Shown one piece after another: positions 20,743 to 29,879 of a stretch of 64,000 bases of DNA (positions are counted from its first letter, which is position 1; every line of letters begins with the position of its first letter). The DNA is from Clarkia xantiana subsp. parviflora. Taxonomy: Eukaryota > Streptophyta > Magnoliopsida > Myrtales > Onagraceae. The notes under the pieces were generated by a model. It searched no databases and had not been told where the DNA came from. It worked only from the letters and a program-made list of their open reading frames with translations. Location: NCBI GenBank assembly GCA_036873135.1, contig JAPTYO010000015.1, forward strand, positions 14,797,683-14,861,682, given 5' to 3'. Position numbers and translations under genes: made by a program.

Positions 20743-21540
20743 ACATGTCGACAAGGTTGCTCGTCGACAAGGAGAAAATATTTTCTAAGTGTTTCCATGT
20801 ACGTACATACATGTCGACAAGGTTGCTCGTCGACAAGGAGAAAATATTTTCTAAGTGTTTCCATGTACGTACATACATGTCGACAAGGTTGCTCGTCGAC
20901 AAGGAGAAAATATTTTCTAAGTGTTTCCATGTACGTACATACATGTCGACAAGATTGCTCGTCGACAAGGAGAAAATATTTTCTAAGTGTTTCCACGTAC
21001 GTACATACATGTCGACAAGGTTGCTCGTCGACAAGGAGAAAATATTTTCTAAGTGTTTCCATGTACGTACATACATGTCGACAAGGTTGCTCGTCGACAA
21101 GGAGAAAATATTTTCTAAGTGTTTCCATGTACGTACATACATGTCGACAAGGTTGCTCGTCGACAAGGAGAAAATATTTTCTAAGTGTTTCCATGTACGT
21201 ACATACATGTCGACAAGGTTGCTCGTCGACAAGGAGAAAATATTTTCTAAGTGTTTCCATGTACGTACATACATGTCGACAAGGTTGCTCGTCGACAAGG
21301 AGAAAATATTTTCTAAGTGTTTCCATGTACGTACATACATGTCGACAAGGTTGCTCGTCGACAAAGAGAAAATATTTACTAAGTGTTTCCATGTACGTAC
21401 GTACACGTCGACAAGGTTGCGCGTCAACAAGAGGAAAATATTTTCTAAGTGTTTCCATGTACGTACGTACACGTCGACAAGGTTGCGCGTCAACAAGGGG
21501 AAAATATTTTCTAAGTGTTTTCATGAACACACACATACAT
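20743..21540. repeat. 66-bp satellite-like tandem array, 12 copies
   Basis: ACATGTCGACAAGG recurs every 66 bp at 20743, 20809, 20875 and so on to 21337. Two more diverged units follow (21403 and 21469, with ACACGTCGAC and GCGCGTCAACAA), then a fragment at 21535. The first ten copies are almost identical. The unit contains GTCGAC twice and ACGTAC runs. Because 66 is a multiple of 3 and the unit lacks stops in several frames, long frames of 250-310 codons appear on both strands (22-residue repeats). These are by-products and not genes. Confidence 0.96.
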
Positions 21541-23178
21541 GTTAACAAAAATGGATTGCATACAACGAGTAGCTATGCCCCTTAGGCACACCTACGACGC
21601 TCATCGACAAAGCTCATACGACGACATCTATGGTAACAAGCTTTAGATATCGTTTAAATATTTTCTAAGTGTTTTAGCATACTTGCAGGCAATAACCAAC
21701 AGTTTATACCTGACGCTCAACATCAACGCGCGTATCAACATCAACGCCCGTGACCAAGTTCCACGCACATAGTAAAATTGGTACGTACCAAGGAAGGGAC
21801 TAACGTCTTAAGGAGCTATCATGCAAACGATGGAATTAACGCGACAAACCGTAAAGATCGAACGTGGCAACGCTTAAGGGAAATTTTTCTCTAAGGCGTC
21901 AAGACGACTAGTGACTATGCCTAAAGTTATTGGGCAATCCCCGTCAACCATCAAACCCGCCAAGAAGGAAAATCATGCATACCGACCAAAAACTCCTACA
22001 CAAGGACACGGGGGCACTACGTCCAAACGAAGAATTCTACCTCAACTACCTACGGGAGTGAAAATCGTCTAAGTTATGAACTAACGGCGATAGTAACGGC
22101 AATCAATCAGCAATTATTCAACATACAAGCATCCACAAGCAGTTCCATACATCAACAACGAAAAATGGCCCAAACGAACAACAATCCGGTGACATTGTCA
22201 TTCAAGTCGAAGCAATCTGTTAAAATTGGGTTTCCAAACTACCTCAAAACGTGACGAAAAGTATTCCAATGGATTCCCCTCGTCGAGACGATTCCGGGAA
22301 GGTGTGGACCGAAACGAGGCGAGCCCGGGAAGGCGGCGCGTGGGGCTCACGCTCCGGCGAAGCTCCTCCACTCGCGGTGGCGCGTGAGGGCGCGTGAGAC
22401 GTCCCTTGGAGAATCCGAAGGTGGCGCTGGAATCGTTGGGACGAACCGGGTCGATTGGTGGTGTCAATTTCCAAAAACAAGCAAAAAATCAGACTCGAAA
22501 CTGTCAAAACGTATTTAAGCTCCACGACGGCAAAGAAACTTTGAACACAAAGGTAATTCCGGGAAAGGGTAAGTGAATTACCTGCAAATGGCTGGAAATT
22601 GGAAGCTCCCAAGATGGTGGAAGGGCAAATGAGAATATGTGTGTTTACTAATCCCTAAGAAGATGCTTTGTGGATAAGGATCAAGGATTAGTTCACCTAC
22701 ACACGAGACTAAACCCCTACGGTATACTCTATCCTCTCCTCTCAAGATATCTACTCTCATACGTATCTTGACATCATTCGCACGTCACGCTCGCATGATT
22801 CATGATTTGGAAATCACTTAACCATTTTAGAAACATACAATTTCTATTTTCTTGATTTACGTAATTACGATCTTGCCACGTCCTTTATTCATACTTACAT
22901 GTTGATAGACGCATTCTTGCATAAGTGCATTACCACTTGCTCATGTCTCCGACAATAACCATGCTTGCACGTCATATATGTATTTCCCATCGCACTAACC
23001 ATAGTGACAGGAAATAAAGTCGTTCGGCCGAAAAATCAAGCGACGGACGGAATCGAGATGTCTGCACCCGACCGACGATCAAAATTAAAAGGTTAGCGTC
23101 AGACTCAAATTGGACAAGTATCCTAACTTAAAATAGAGTCAAGAAAGGTTCTAAACCGTTTCTTGACTCGGGGGCAAG
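21541..23178 (+). other. Element C 3' internal region
   Basis: Largely featureless. At 22230-22420 there is a GC-rich patch (GAGGCGAGCCCGGGAAGG, CGCGTGAGGGCGCGTGAG), followed by sequence ending at the purine tract. A similar GC-rich patch lies at a comparable distance from the LTR in element I (about 62880-63020). I see no pol domain. Confidence 0.55.
23167..23178 (+). other. Polypurine tract of element C
   Basis: ACTCGGGGGCAAG lies immediately before the TGATGG start of the 3' LTR. It is the expected second-strand primer. Confidence 0.8.
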
Positions 23179-24168
23179 TGATGGATAAATGTCCAATTCG
23201 GGTTCGTATTTACACTTCGGGCCTCGCAAACACGTCAAAAATTACATCTCGGCTCCGAAAAAACACCTCCCACGGTATCAAAACGGTCCGGAGGCGCGTT
23301 TACGCGCATCCGGACCGGACCTCCGGGTTGCATAAAGCAACCCGGACGTCCGGATTGCCATGCAATCCGGACGTCCGGATTGCAATGCAATCCGGACATC
23401 CGGATTGCATTGCAATCCGGAGGTCCGGGTTGCAGCAACCCAGACCTCCGGGTTGCAGCAACCCGGACGTCCGGGTTGCAGCAACCCGGACATCCGGGCT
23501 GCAGCAACCCGGACCTCCGGGCTGCAGCAACCCGGACCTCCGGGCTGCAGCAACCCGGACCTCCGGGTTGCAACAACCCGGACCTCCGGGTTGCGGCAAT
23601 CCGGACCTCCGGATTGCCCGCAACCCGGATGTCCGGGTTGCGTGACAATTCGGACCTCGCCGAATTGCCCAAGTCCGACGAGGTCCGGATTGCCTTACGG
23701 GTATCGCGCTATTACCGTACTCGCGATCGCCGTTACGTGTAGAGAAGTCAAGTTCATGCATTACCAATGTGGACGACGGTTCCCGTTTGTCTCCTTGAAC
23801 CGTCGTCGAACCGCTCTAAAACCGGGTCCGGTCTCAAGGAAGCCTATAAATAGGAGGCCTTGGCCACCCATTTTCACTCACTCTCTCATTTGCCCAACTT
23901 TGGTATTTTGAGCTCTGACTTCTCTCTAGAACTTTCTCTCTCTAGAAAATTACCCTTTTGCCACTATAGTAACTTAAGCATCGGAGAGGGCTCCGCTAGC
24001 ACCACCCCCCCCTCTCCGTGCTAGCATTGGTCCCTTGCGCAGGATCCGACGCTCGAGACACAGAGTCAACGGGTCACAGCCTTGCCGGGTCACAACCTCC
24101 GACAGAAGGGTTCTAACCCGCACAACCTCAGACGCGTTCTAGCGACCCGAGTCGTCCCGGACGCAACA
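23179..24168 (+). repeat. Element C 3' LTR
   Basis: 990-bp partner of 15083-16119. Outside the palindrome array I see one extra A (near 23262) and no substitution. The array (23315-23641) has 14 units where the 5' LTR has 16, which accounts for 48 bp of the 47-bp net length difference. Confidence 0.95.
23315..23641. repeat. U3 array of 14 palindromic units (3' LTR)
   Basis: Same CCGGACNTCCGG-centred units as in the 5' LTR, two fewer: one 25-bp and one 23-bp unit are missing. Confidence 0.93.
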
Positions 24169-24173
24169 CTAGC

Positions 24174-24530
24174 CATGGGGCATCCCCAGACGAGATTGAG
24201 CAATAACCGGGGCACTTGAGAAGCCGAGATTAGAAATCACTGTCTACGTCATCCATTGGTTGTAAGGTCCATCCAGGGCGTCGACACGATCGACATATTT
24301 TGACTCAATCAACTGAGTCCTTCTCTAGAAGATGTTTTGAATTAGAAATTTCAGATTTGCCACTAGGGGCATGTACATAATTGTTGTTGATTATTTTCGT
24401 TAAATTTTTGTTTTCAAAAAAAAAACAAAAAAGAAAGCAAGCAAAATGGCAAAAAAAAAAAAAAAAAAAAAAAGCAAGCAAAAGGGCAAAAAAGCAAAAA
24501 AAAGCAAAAGAAAAAAGCAAAAAAACTTTT
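24174..24530 (+). other. Element B resumed; A-rich stretch
   Basis: B sequence continues in register after the CTAGC duplication. The stop of the block-3 frame falls near 24210. From 24415 to 24525 it is almost pure A with CAAGC/GGC interruptions. Confidence 0.6.
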
Positions 24531-25200
24531 TTCTTTTAGGGTCACAGCCGCCCTTTAATTGGCTACCGATAAAAATAAAGAGAGTGCTCATGCATATTTT
24601 GTGAGAGCAGTGAAGAAATAAAAGGGTCACAGTCGTCCCTAAAACGACTACAAAGAAAGGGCCACAACCACCCTTCAAATGGCTACAGATAAAGAGTGCT
24701 CCTGCAACATCAAAAGTGGGAAATAGGTGAAAGGGTCACAATCACCCTCCAAACGGCTACGAATAAAAAGTGACCCCGCGAACCCTGTGAGGGCGGGAGA
24801 ATAAAAAGGGCCACAGCCACCCTTAAAATGGCTACACAAAAAGAGTGATCTCACGAACCCGGTGAGGGTGGGAGAATAAAAGAAAGGGTCACAGTCGTCC
24901 CTCTAAGCGGCTACAATCAAAAGAGCGCTCCCGGAACATCGATGGGGGGTATTAAGTGAAAGGGCCACCACCACCCTCAAAATGGTTACATACAAAGAGT
25001 GTTTCCCGGATCAGAGACGAGGAATAAAGGGTCACAGCCACCCTCAAACGGCTACAAATACTCCCGCATCGAGGCGAGAATAAAGAACAGGCCACAGTCA
25101 ACCCGAAATTGGCTATTAAAAAAGAGCTTCCGCAACAGCAAATGAGGAAAACAAAGATAGGGCCATAGCCACCCTTTAAACGGTTACCAAATAAAGTGTG
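24531..25200. repeat. Diverged tandem repeats with GGGTCACAGCCACCCT core
   Basis: About ten copies of AGGGTCACAGCCACCCTnnAAnnGGCTAC followed by AAAGAGTGCTCCCGCGAAC-like sequence, spaced 60-85 bp. They are visible near 24537, 24620, 24656, 24731, 24806, 24885, 24960, 25027, 25088 and 25157. Divergence is high, so the array is old. Confidence 0.8.
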
Positions 25201-25479
25201 CTTCCGCTAGGTTGAAAACCCGAAAGGGCGGCCTGGGCAAAATCAGGAAATGAGAGGCATGGTTGCAAGTTCAGGAATCGCGATCATGGCAAAATGAGAG
25301 AAAATAAAAAATCGAGGGGCACGGTCGGAAATCTCTCAATTGGCCGTGGCAAAAGGAGAGAAAAAAGAAATTCTCAACAAAAAAACAAAAAAAAAAAAGA
25401 AGAAAAGAAAAGAAAAAATATCCCGCTAGGTTGTCGCACCATGCACAATTTAGGCAAAAATTAGGGACAAACACTCATG

Positions 25480-26150
25480 CGCAAGCGTATTTTCTACGAC
25501 ACAGCATCTTCCAAACGGCAAGCGGGATGGTTACAGTCTACTCTCGCGAGTCACCATTCAAGGATGACTAGGACTGTTACAGTCTGTTCCTACGAGTCAA
25601 ATTCACGGCAAACAGGACTATTACTGTCTGTTCTCGCAAGTCACCACTCAAATGATGAGTAGGACTGTTACAGTCTGTTCCTACAAGTCACAACCGACAA
25701 TCGGGATCTGAAGTTTTCCAGCTTCCTGAGAGTCAACCCCGACGAACGAAGCCTTAGTATTCAGCCTTCGCAAGTCACGCCACTAGAGGCACTTCTCCAA
25801 CGGACGCCCTTAGAGGCTCTTCTCCGACATACGCCGCTAGAGGCATCGCCAAAGGGTCTCCGGTACGGTCTGACGTAGAGGTCTTCTGCCACCAGAGATA
25901 TCACCAGAGGTTTTCCGGTGCGGCCTGACGTAGAGGTCTTCCGTTACCGCTCGCCACTAGAGGCATCACCAAAGGTTCTCCGGTACAGTCTGACGTAGAT
26001 GTCTTTCGCCACCAGAGATGTCACCAGAGGTTTTCCGGTACGGTCTGACGTAGAGGTTTTTCCGTTACCACTCGCCACTAGAGTCGTCACCAGAGGTTGT
26101 TGGTACTGTCTTACGTAGAGGTCTTCTGTTACCAATCATCACCAAAGGTT
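25480..26150. repeat. Short diverged repeats in element B 3' region
   Basis: Two families. At 25500-25690, TTACAGTCTGTTCnnnCGAGTCA recurs about four times. At 25770-26150, GCCACTAGAGGCnTC, TCTCCGGTACGGTCTGACGTAGAGGTCTTC and CACCAGAGGTT recur about every 70-75 bp. Confidence 0.75.
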
Positions 26151-26159
26151 TTACTTTAT

Positions 26160-26410
26160 TGCACGCCACTGGAGGCTTTTCCTTGTCGCTCGCCACTGGA
26201 GGCAACGTCGATTGAGATTTTACTTTACTGCACGCCACTGGAGGCTTTACTTTTCCGTACGCCACTGGAGGCTTTTTCTTGTCGCTCGCCACTGGAGGCA
26301 TCATCGATCAAGATTTTACTTTACTGCACGCCACTGGAGGCTTTACTTTTCCGCACGCCACTGGAGGCTTTACTTTTCCGCACGCCACTGGAGGCTTTAC
26401 TTTCTGCACT
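26160..26410. repeat. CGCCACTGGAGGCTTTACTTTTC minisatellite
   Basis: About eight copies of a 28-30-bp unit (CGCCACTGGAGGC plus TTTACTTTTCCGCA or TTTTCCTTGTCGCT), arranged in a higher-order pattern near the left end. Confidence 0.9.
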
Positions 26411-26645
26411 ACCAATGGAGGCACCGCCAACAGGGGCACCGCCGACGGAGGTTCTATTTTCTGCACTACCAATGGAGGCACCGCCAACAGGGGCACCGCC
26501 GACGGAGGTTCTATTTTCTGCACGACCAATGGAAGCACCGCCAACAGGGGCACCGCCGACGGAGGTTCTATTTTCTGCGCTACCAATGGAGGCACCGCCA
26601 TCAGGGGCACCGCCGACGGAGGTTCTACTTTCTACATCGCCAACA
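26411..26645. repeat. 57-bp tandem repeat, four copies
   Basis: CAATGGAGGCACCGCC recurs at 57-bp spacing (AATGGA at 26414, 26471, 26528, 26585). Because 57 is divisible by 3, open frames of 170-200 codons cross it in all forward frames. I reject them as genes. Confidence 0.92.
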
Positions 26646-26825
26646 GGGGCACCACCGACAGAGGCTCTACTTTTTTTTTTGCACTTTCCGAAATAAGCAG
26701 GAGTTTCCTTGAAGATTCGAAGACTCGAAAGAAGATATACTTCCCAACCAAAATTAGTGTTTACTCGTCTTTGGACAAATCCCCTCGAACTTGTTCTACG
26801 GGAATTCGCCCAAAGAGGGGCAAGC

Positions 26826-27774
26826 TGTAAACACCTAATTTTGGTCTGCGCGTTGCACGTTCAAAATGTCATATGTGACACGTCAAAAAAGGAAGTATTT
26901 AAATATGGAAGGTCGCGAAGTTTTTAAAGATAGGACTGGCTTAAAATAGGATAGTGTATATGCATTATTTATTGTAAAATATTTAGAAAATATATTATGT
27001 GTATTTATGGTGAAATACATAAATATATATGTATATTTTCGGAATATTAAATTCATATATTTTTCAGATTTTATTTTCCTAGTTTAGGGGTCCTAGTTTA
27101 GCTATAAATAAGATCCTTTTACATGTAAAAAAGACACCATCAATAATATTACCATCAGTTCTCGAAAATCGTGATATTTCGTCTTTTAGTGAATTACTTT
27201 TAGTTCAGTTTTTTTATTTATTTATTATGTTTTATGTTTTATATTATTATTATTATATCATAATTAATTAATAATTGTAATGTAATTACTTAAATTCAAT
27301 TAATAGTTTGAATATATTTGTTTAAATTTATTTAGTAGTTTAATTGTAGTTGGCTAAATTTAATTTGATAGCATGTTAGAATTATTATTTTAGTATTTTA
27401 GATTTCATTTTTATTAGGAATTGTAGATAATAATTTATTTTTAGACTTAGATAATATTTTGCACATGACAGAAATTTAATTAAATCTTGGCATCGTTAGA
27501 TTAATTTGTGACATGTGTTCAAATAGTGAAATTGGTAAATTTGTGAATTGAGTACCGAAAGGGCCTGATTAATTCCATGTGTTTTAATTCGTAATAGAAC
27601 CCCCGAACTCGAATTTCTTATCGTAGACCGATTTTATACCTAGGTGTTTAATTCGTTACTCGCTTAGGTAAATTTAGGATTCTAGTTAGCCTAACAATTA
27701 ACTAGTGGCGACTCTTTTCAAAATCCACGTTCTCAAAACGTAATTCGCCTTAGGTCAGATTTTAGGGTATGACA
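26826..27774 (+). repeat. Element B 3' LTR
   Basis: 949 bp, TGTAAACACC...TATGACA, preceded by the purine tract CAAAGAGGGGCAAGC. It preserves the empty site of the MITE that enlarged the 5' copy. Confidence 0.93.
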
Positions 27775-28161
27775 GTGTTCACCTATAATTCACCGATTCT
27801 TGTGTTCACAAGGTGGCCACCAACCGGATATTAGTTGAAGTTGTGAACACTTGTACGGATGCCCTGGAGAAGTATTCCTATGTGGAAAATTGGGAAATTG
27901 GAGAATTATTAGTTGACCAAGGATACAGTGCGGTACATATTTTATTTTTGACATGATTGATTTACGAAAGGGAATCAACGTTCTACGGGCGCTACAACAC
28001 TCCTAACAGATGAGTAGCACGATGCCAGTCGTATCCGCCGGTCGCACGGCAAACCTCGTATGAACTATTCGGAGACGGAGACAATGACTGAAGACTGAAA
28101 TGTTGATGGTATTGGATGACAATACATTAACATGCACCCTCTCATTCCGGCGAGTGGGAGC
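27775..28161 (+). other. Element A 3' untranslated region, right part
   Basis: Continuation of A after B (GTTCACC...), ending in the polypurine tract CGGCGAGTGGGAGC before the 3' LTR. The counterpart in F is at about 42176-42560, reversed. Confidence 0.85.
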
Positions 28162-28734
28162 TGTTAGCATGTGGTAACGTGACGCCGTAATTGGTAGCCC
28201 GTCAATGTTAAGGGAATTACCTAAGTTAATTAGGTAATTGTCACATTAGGTTAATTGAGCCAGAGCCAATCCCTAATTGACATGGGAGGCCCAAAATTGG
28301 GCCTCCCCCTTAATTAGCATGGTTCGGCCGAACCATGTACCACATTGTTTGGAGTGGACTTTTGTTCACTCCACCAATGCTATATATAGGGGGTCTCCTA
28401 AGGGGTTTAACACATCAATCAAATTAAACAGTCCCTCCATTGAGTAACTTGAGAGAAACCCTCTCACCCTTAGTTGGGATTTTCGGTGCACATCAGTCCG
28501 AGGTTTTGTCCCCGTTGAAGAATCGATCAGAGGATTTTCTGTGGAGCTTATACCGCGTAAGACTTCTTCTCACGAAGAACTTGTACGGGTTCCGACCGGA
28601 GGATCGGAACTCCCTCCACAACGTTCTTGGGAAGGAAAGCTTTTGAAGTATGTGTACATTATTCCGCTGCGTAATTAGATTACTTACTAGTACACATTTA
28701 GCATTCCGTAGTATTACGTCCCCGTAATCCAACA
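28162..28734 (+). repeat. Element A 3' LTR
   Basis: 573 bp, the same length as the 5' LTR, with TGTTAGCATG at the start and CCAACA at the end. The TATA box is at 28381-28388. It is followed by the TCAAG duplication and the remainder of element D's LTR. Confidence 0.94.
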
Positions 28735-29879
28735 TCAAGTTCTTCCTAAATATACAACTTGTTCTTTAAGTTACCTTCGTTTTACTTCTTTGATTCCATC
28801 CCTTTCAATTCCATTCGTCATCTCCTAGAGTGTGTGAGTTTTTGAGTAATTCAGGAAGGTGAGCTCCAAACTTAACAACTAACTCTGAAGTTTGTATGTT
28901 TAACCATCTGAATTCTTGAACGAAGTTGAAAACCTTTCAATTCAGGAATTCAGGGATCAAATAAAACATTGACTGATGTCCCGTCCCAATCAACCAACCC
29001 CCTTTTCTACTATGTACTAGATATTCATTCACTGAAATCTCATTAACTACTTGATTTGAGAATATTTTTTTGCACTTTTGAGTGAATTTCAGTTAGTGGT
29101 TTGATTAGTTAAACATGTACATAGACCATAGATATCGTTCTCTGCTTTCACTAGGGATGGACATAATAAACCGAAAAAGGAAAACCAGGCAAACCGTCCA
29201 GAAAAACCCATCCGATTATAAAATTGAACCCTTTTCGAAAATAGCCGCCTGAAAATTCGGGCTTGAGCTCTGGGCTAAAAAGCCAATTTGATATGATTCT
29301 CACCAACATGAGATGAAAAGCTTAACAAGCTGATGTCGCTGGACCGTTTCTACTTCAGATATGAGTGGATGACCTTGAACCGTTTCTTAGGCAAGCAAGA
29401 ACCTTGGTATGGTGATGACGCCACAATCAAGGAGGAAAGACTTGATTGATAAGTCGAAGTCGAACGCCATAAAATAATTTGATAAGTTTGATAGTTCTCA
29501 AAGAACCAAGAGAAGAAAATTCCCCACAAAACTGAATTCAAACTTGTGAAATTCGGCAATCTTAAGGTGGCTATTTAAAGTCTGCAAACTAACCCTAATG
29601 ACACCTAGAATGGACTAAAAGAAACCCTAATGAACTTATCTAATAATGCTTTGTGTTTTTCAGCCCATTAGACCCTTTGATCTATTTAAACTAACTCAAT
29701 TAATAGACCCCATGTTCTAACATCCAACACATAAAGTTCAACTTATTAATTATTGAAAATACTTCAACAAAGTAATGACACTGAATAGAAACAACATAAG
29801 TCATGAGTAGTGTTTTGGATCTTCTTGCCAATTTTTATTCATCCCTCTTCAACTCATGTTTAGTTGGGTTGCTCACATC
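28735..29879. other. Remainder of element D LTR, then unassigned sequence
   Basis: The first bases after A (TTCTTCCTAAATATAC...) continue D's interrupted LTR. Its right boundary is not visible. From about 28900 to 29879 I see no domain, LTR or convincing frame. It is moderately AT-rich intergenic or old transposon sequence. Confidence 0.5.

Larger units (their letters stand above)
15083..24168 (+). mobile_element. Element C: young non-autonomous gypsy-type LTR element with gag-like ORF
   Basis: LTRs 15083-16119 (1037 bp) and 23179-24168 (990 bp) begin TGATGG and end GCAACA. A perfect 5-bp duplication CTAGC flanks the element (15078-15082 and 24169-24173). The primer binding site TTGGCGCCGTC follows the 5' LTR (16120), and a purine tract (CTCGGGGGCAAG, 23168-23178) precedes the 3' LTR. 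By eye the LTRs differ outside the palindrome array by a single A, and inside it mainly by two units, so insertion was recent. The only substantial ORF is the 568-codon gag-like gene at 16170. The remaining 5.3 kb holds tandem repeats and no protease, RT, RNase H or integrase. It must have been mobilised by enzymes from another element. A minus-strand relative (I) starts at 61575. Confidence 0.94.
10903..27774 (+). mobile_element. Element B: large non-autonomous gypsy-like LTR element
   Basis: LTRs at 10903-12325 (about 950 bp once the MITE and its duplicated 9 bp are removed) and 26826-27774 (949 bp) begin TGTAAACACC and end GACA. The putative primer binding site after the 5' LTR (TTTGACGACTCTGCTGGGGA, from 12327) resembles the tRNA-Arg type described for Ogre/Tat gypsy elements. 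A purine tract (CAAAGAGGGGCAAG) precedes the 3' LTR. No gag or pol domain is recognisable. The interior has A-rich repeats, intron-like blocks (14185-15082) and several tandem arrays. Comparison with F shows that the host sequence (GGGGATGGTCA...GTTCACCT) is continuous without B. The flanks are GTCAT on the left and GTGTT on the right, so the TSD is imperfect, perhaps after a small deletion. C is nested inside. Confidence 0.88.
3475..28734 (+). mobile_element. Element A: Ty1/copia retrotransposon, disrupted by B
   Basis: Two LTRs of 573 bp each (3475-4047 and 28162-28734) begin TGTTA and end CCAACA. The 5-bp duplication TCAAG flanks them at 3470-3474 and 28735-28739. The primer binding site TGGTATCAGAGC (4049-4060) matches the initiator tRNA-Met 3' end, as in most plant copia elements. 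A purine tract (GAGTGGGAGC) precedes the 3' LTR. Recognisable coding remnants are a gag fragment (6114-6545) and RT-RNase H (about 8470-10085). Protease and integrase are not recognisable. Element B interrupts the 3' untranslated part at 10903, so the original element was about 8.4 kb. It belongs to the same family as E and F and, more distantly, K. Confidence 0.93.

Noticed and set aside
20743..21540. Regularly spaced repeat reminiscent of a CRISPR array
   Set aside because: The units are head-to-tail with no unique spacers, and the context is a plant retrotransposon.
20650..21585. Reading frames of 250-311 codons on both strands
   Set aside because: The 66-bp unit is a multiple of three without stops, so open frames arise mechanically on both strands. 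The 22-residue repeats resemble no protein I know.
22244..22612. 122-codon minus-strand frame in the GC-rich part of C
   Set aside because: No motif or repeat of it in element I, and GC-rich sequence lowers stop frequency. It is possibly an antisense ORF, but I cannot support it.
26097..26830. Overlapping frames of 166-199 codons
   Set aside because: They follow 57-bp and 28-30-bp tandem repeats and are open in all forward frames at once.
10898..27779. A clean 5-bp TSD for element B
   Set aside because: The flanks GTCAT and GTGTT match at only three positions. The insertion is certain from the LTR pair and the homologous empty site, but the duplication is not intact.
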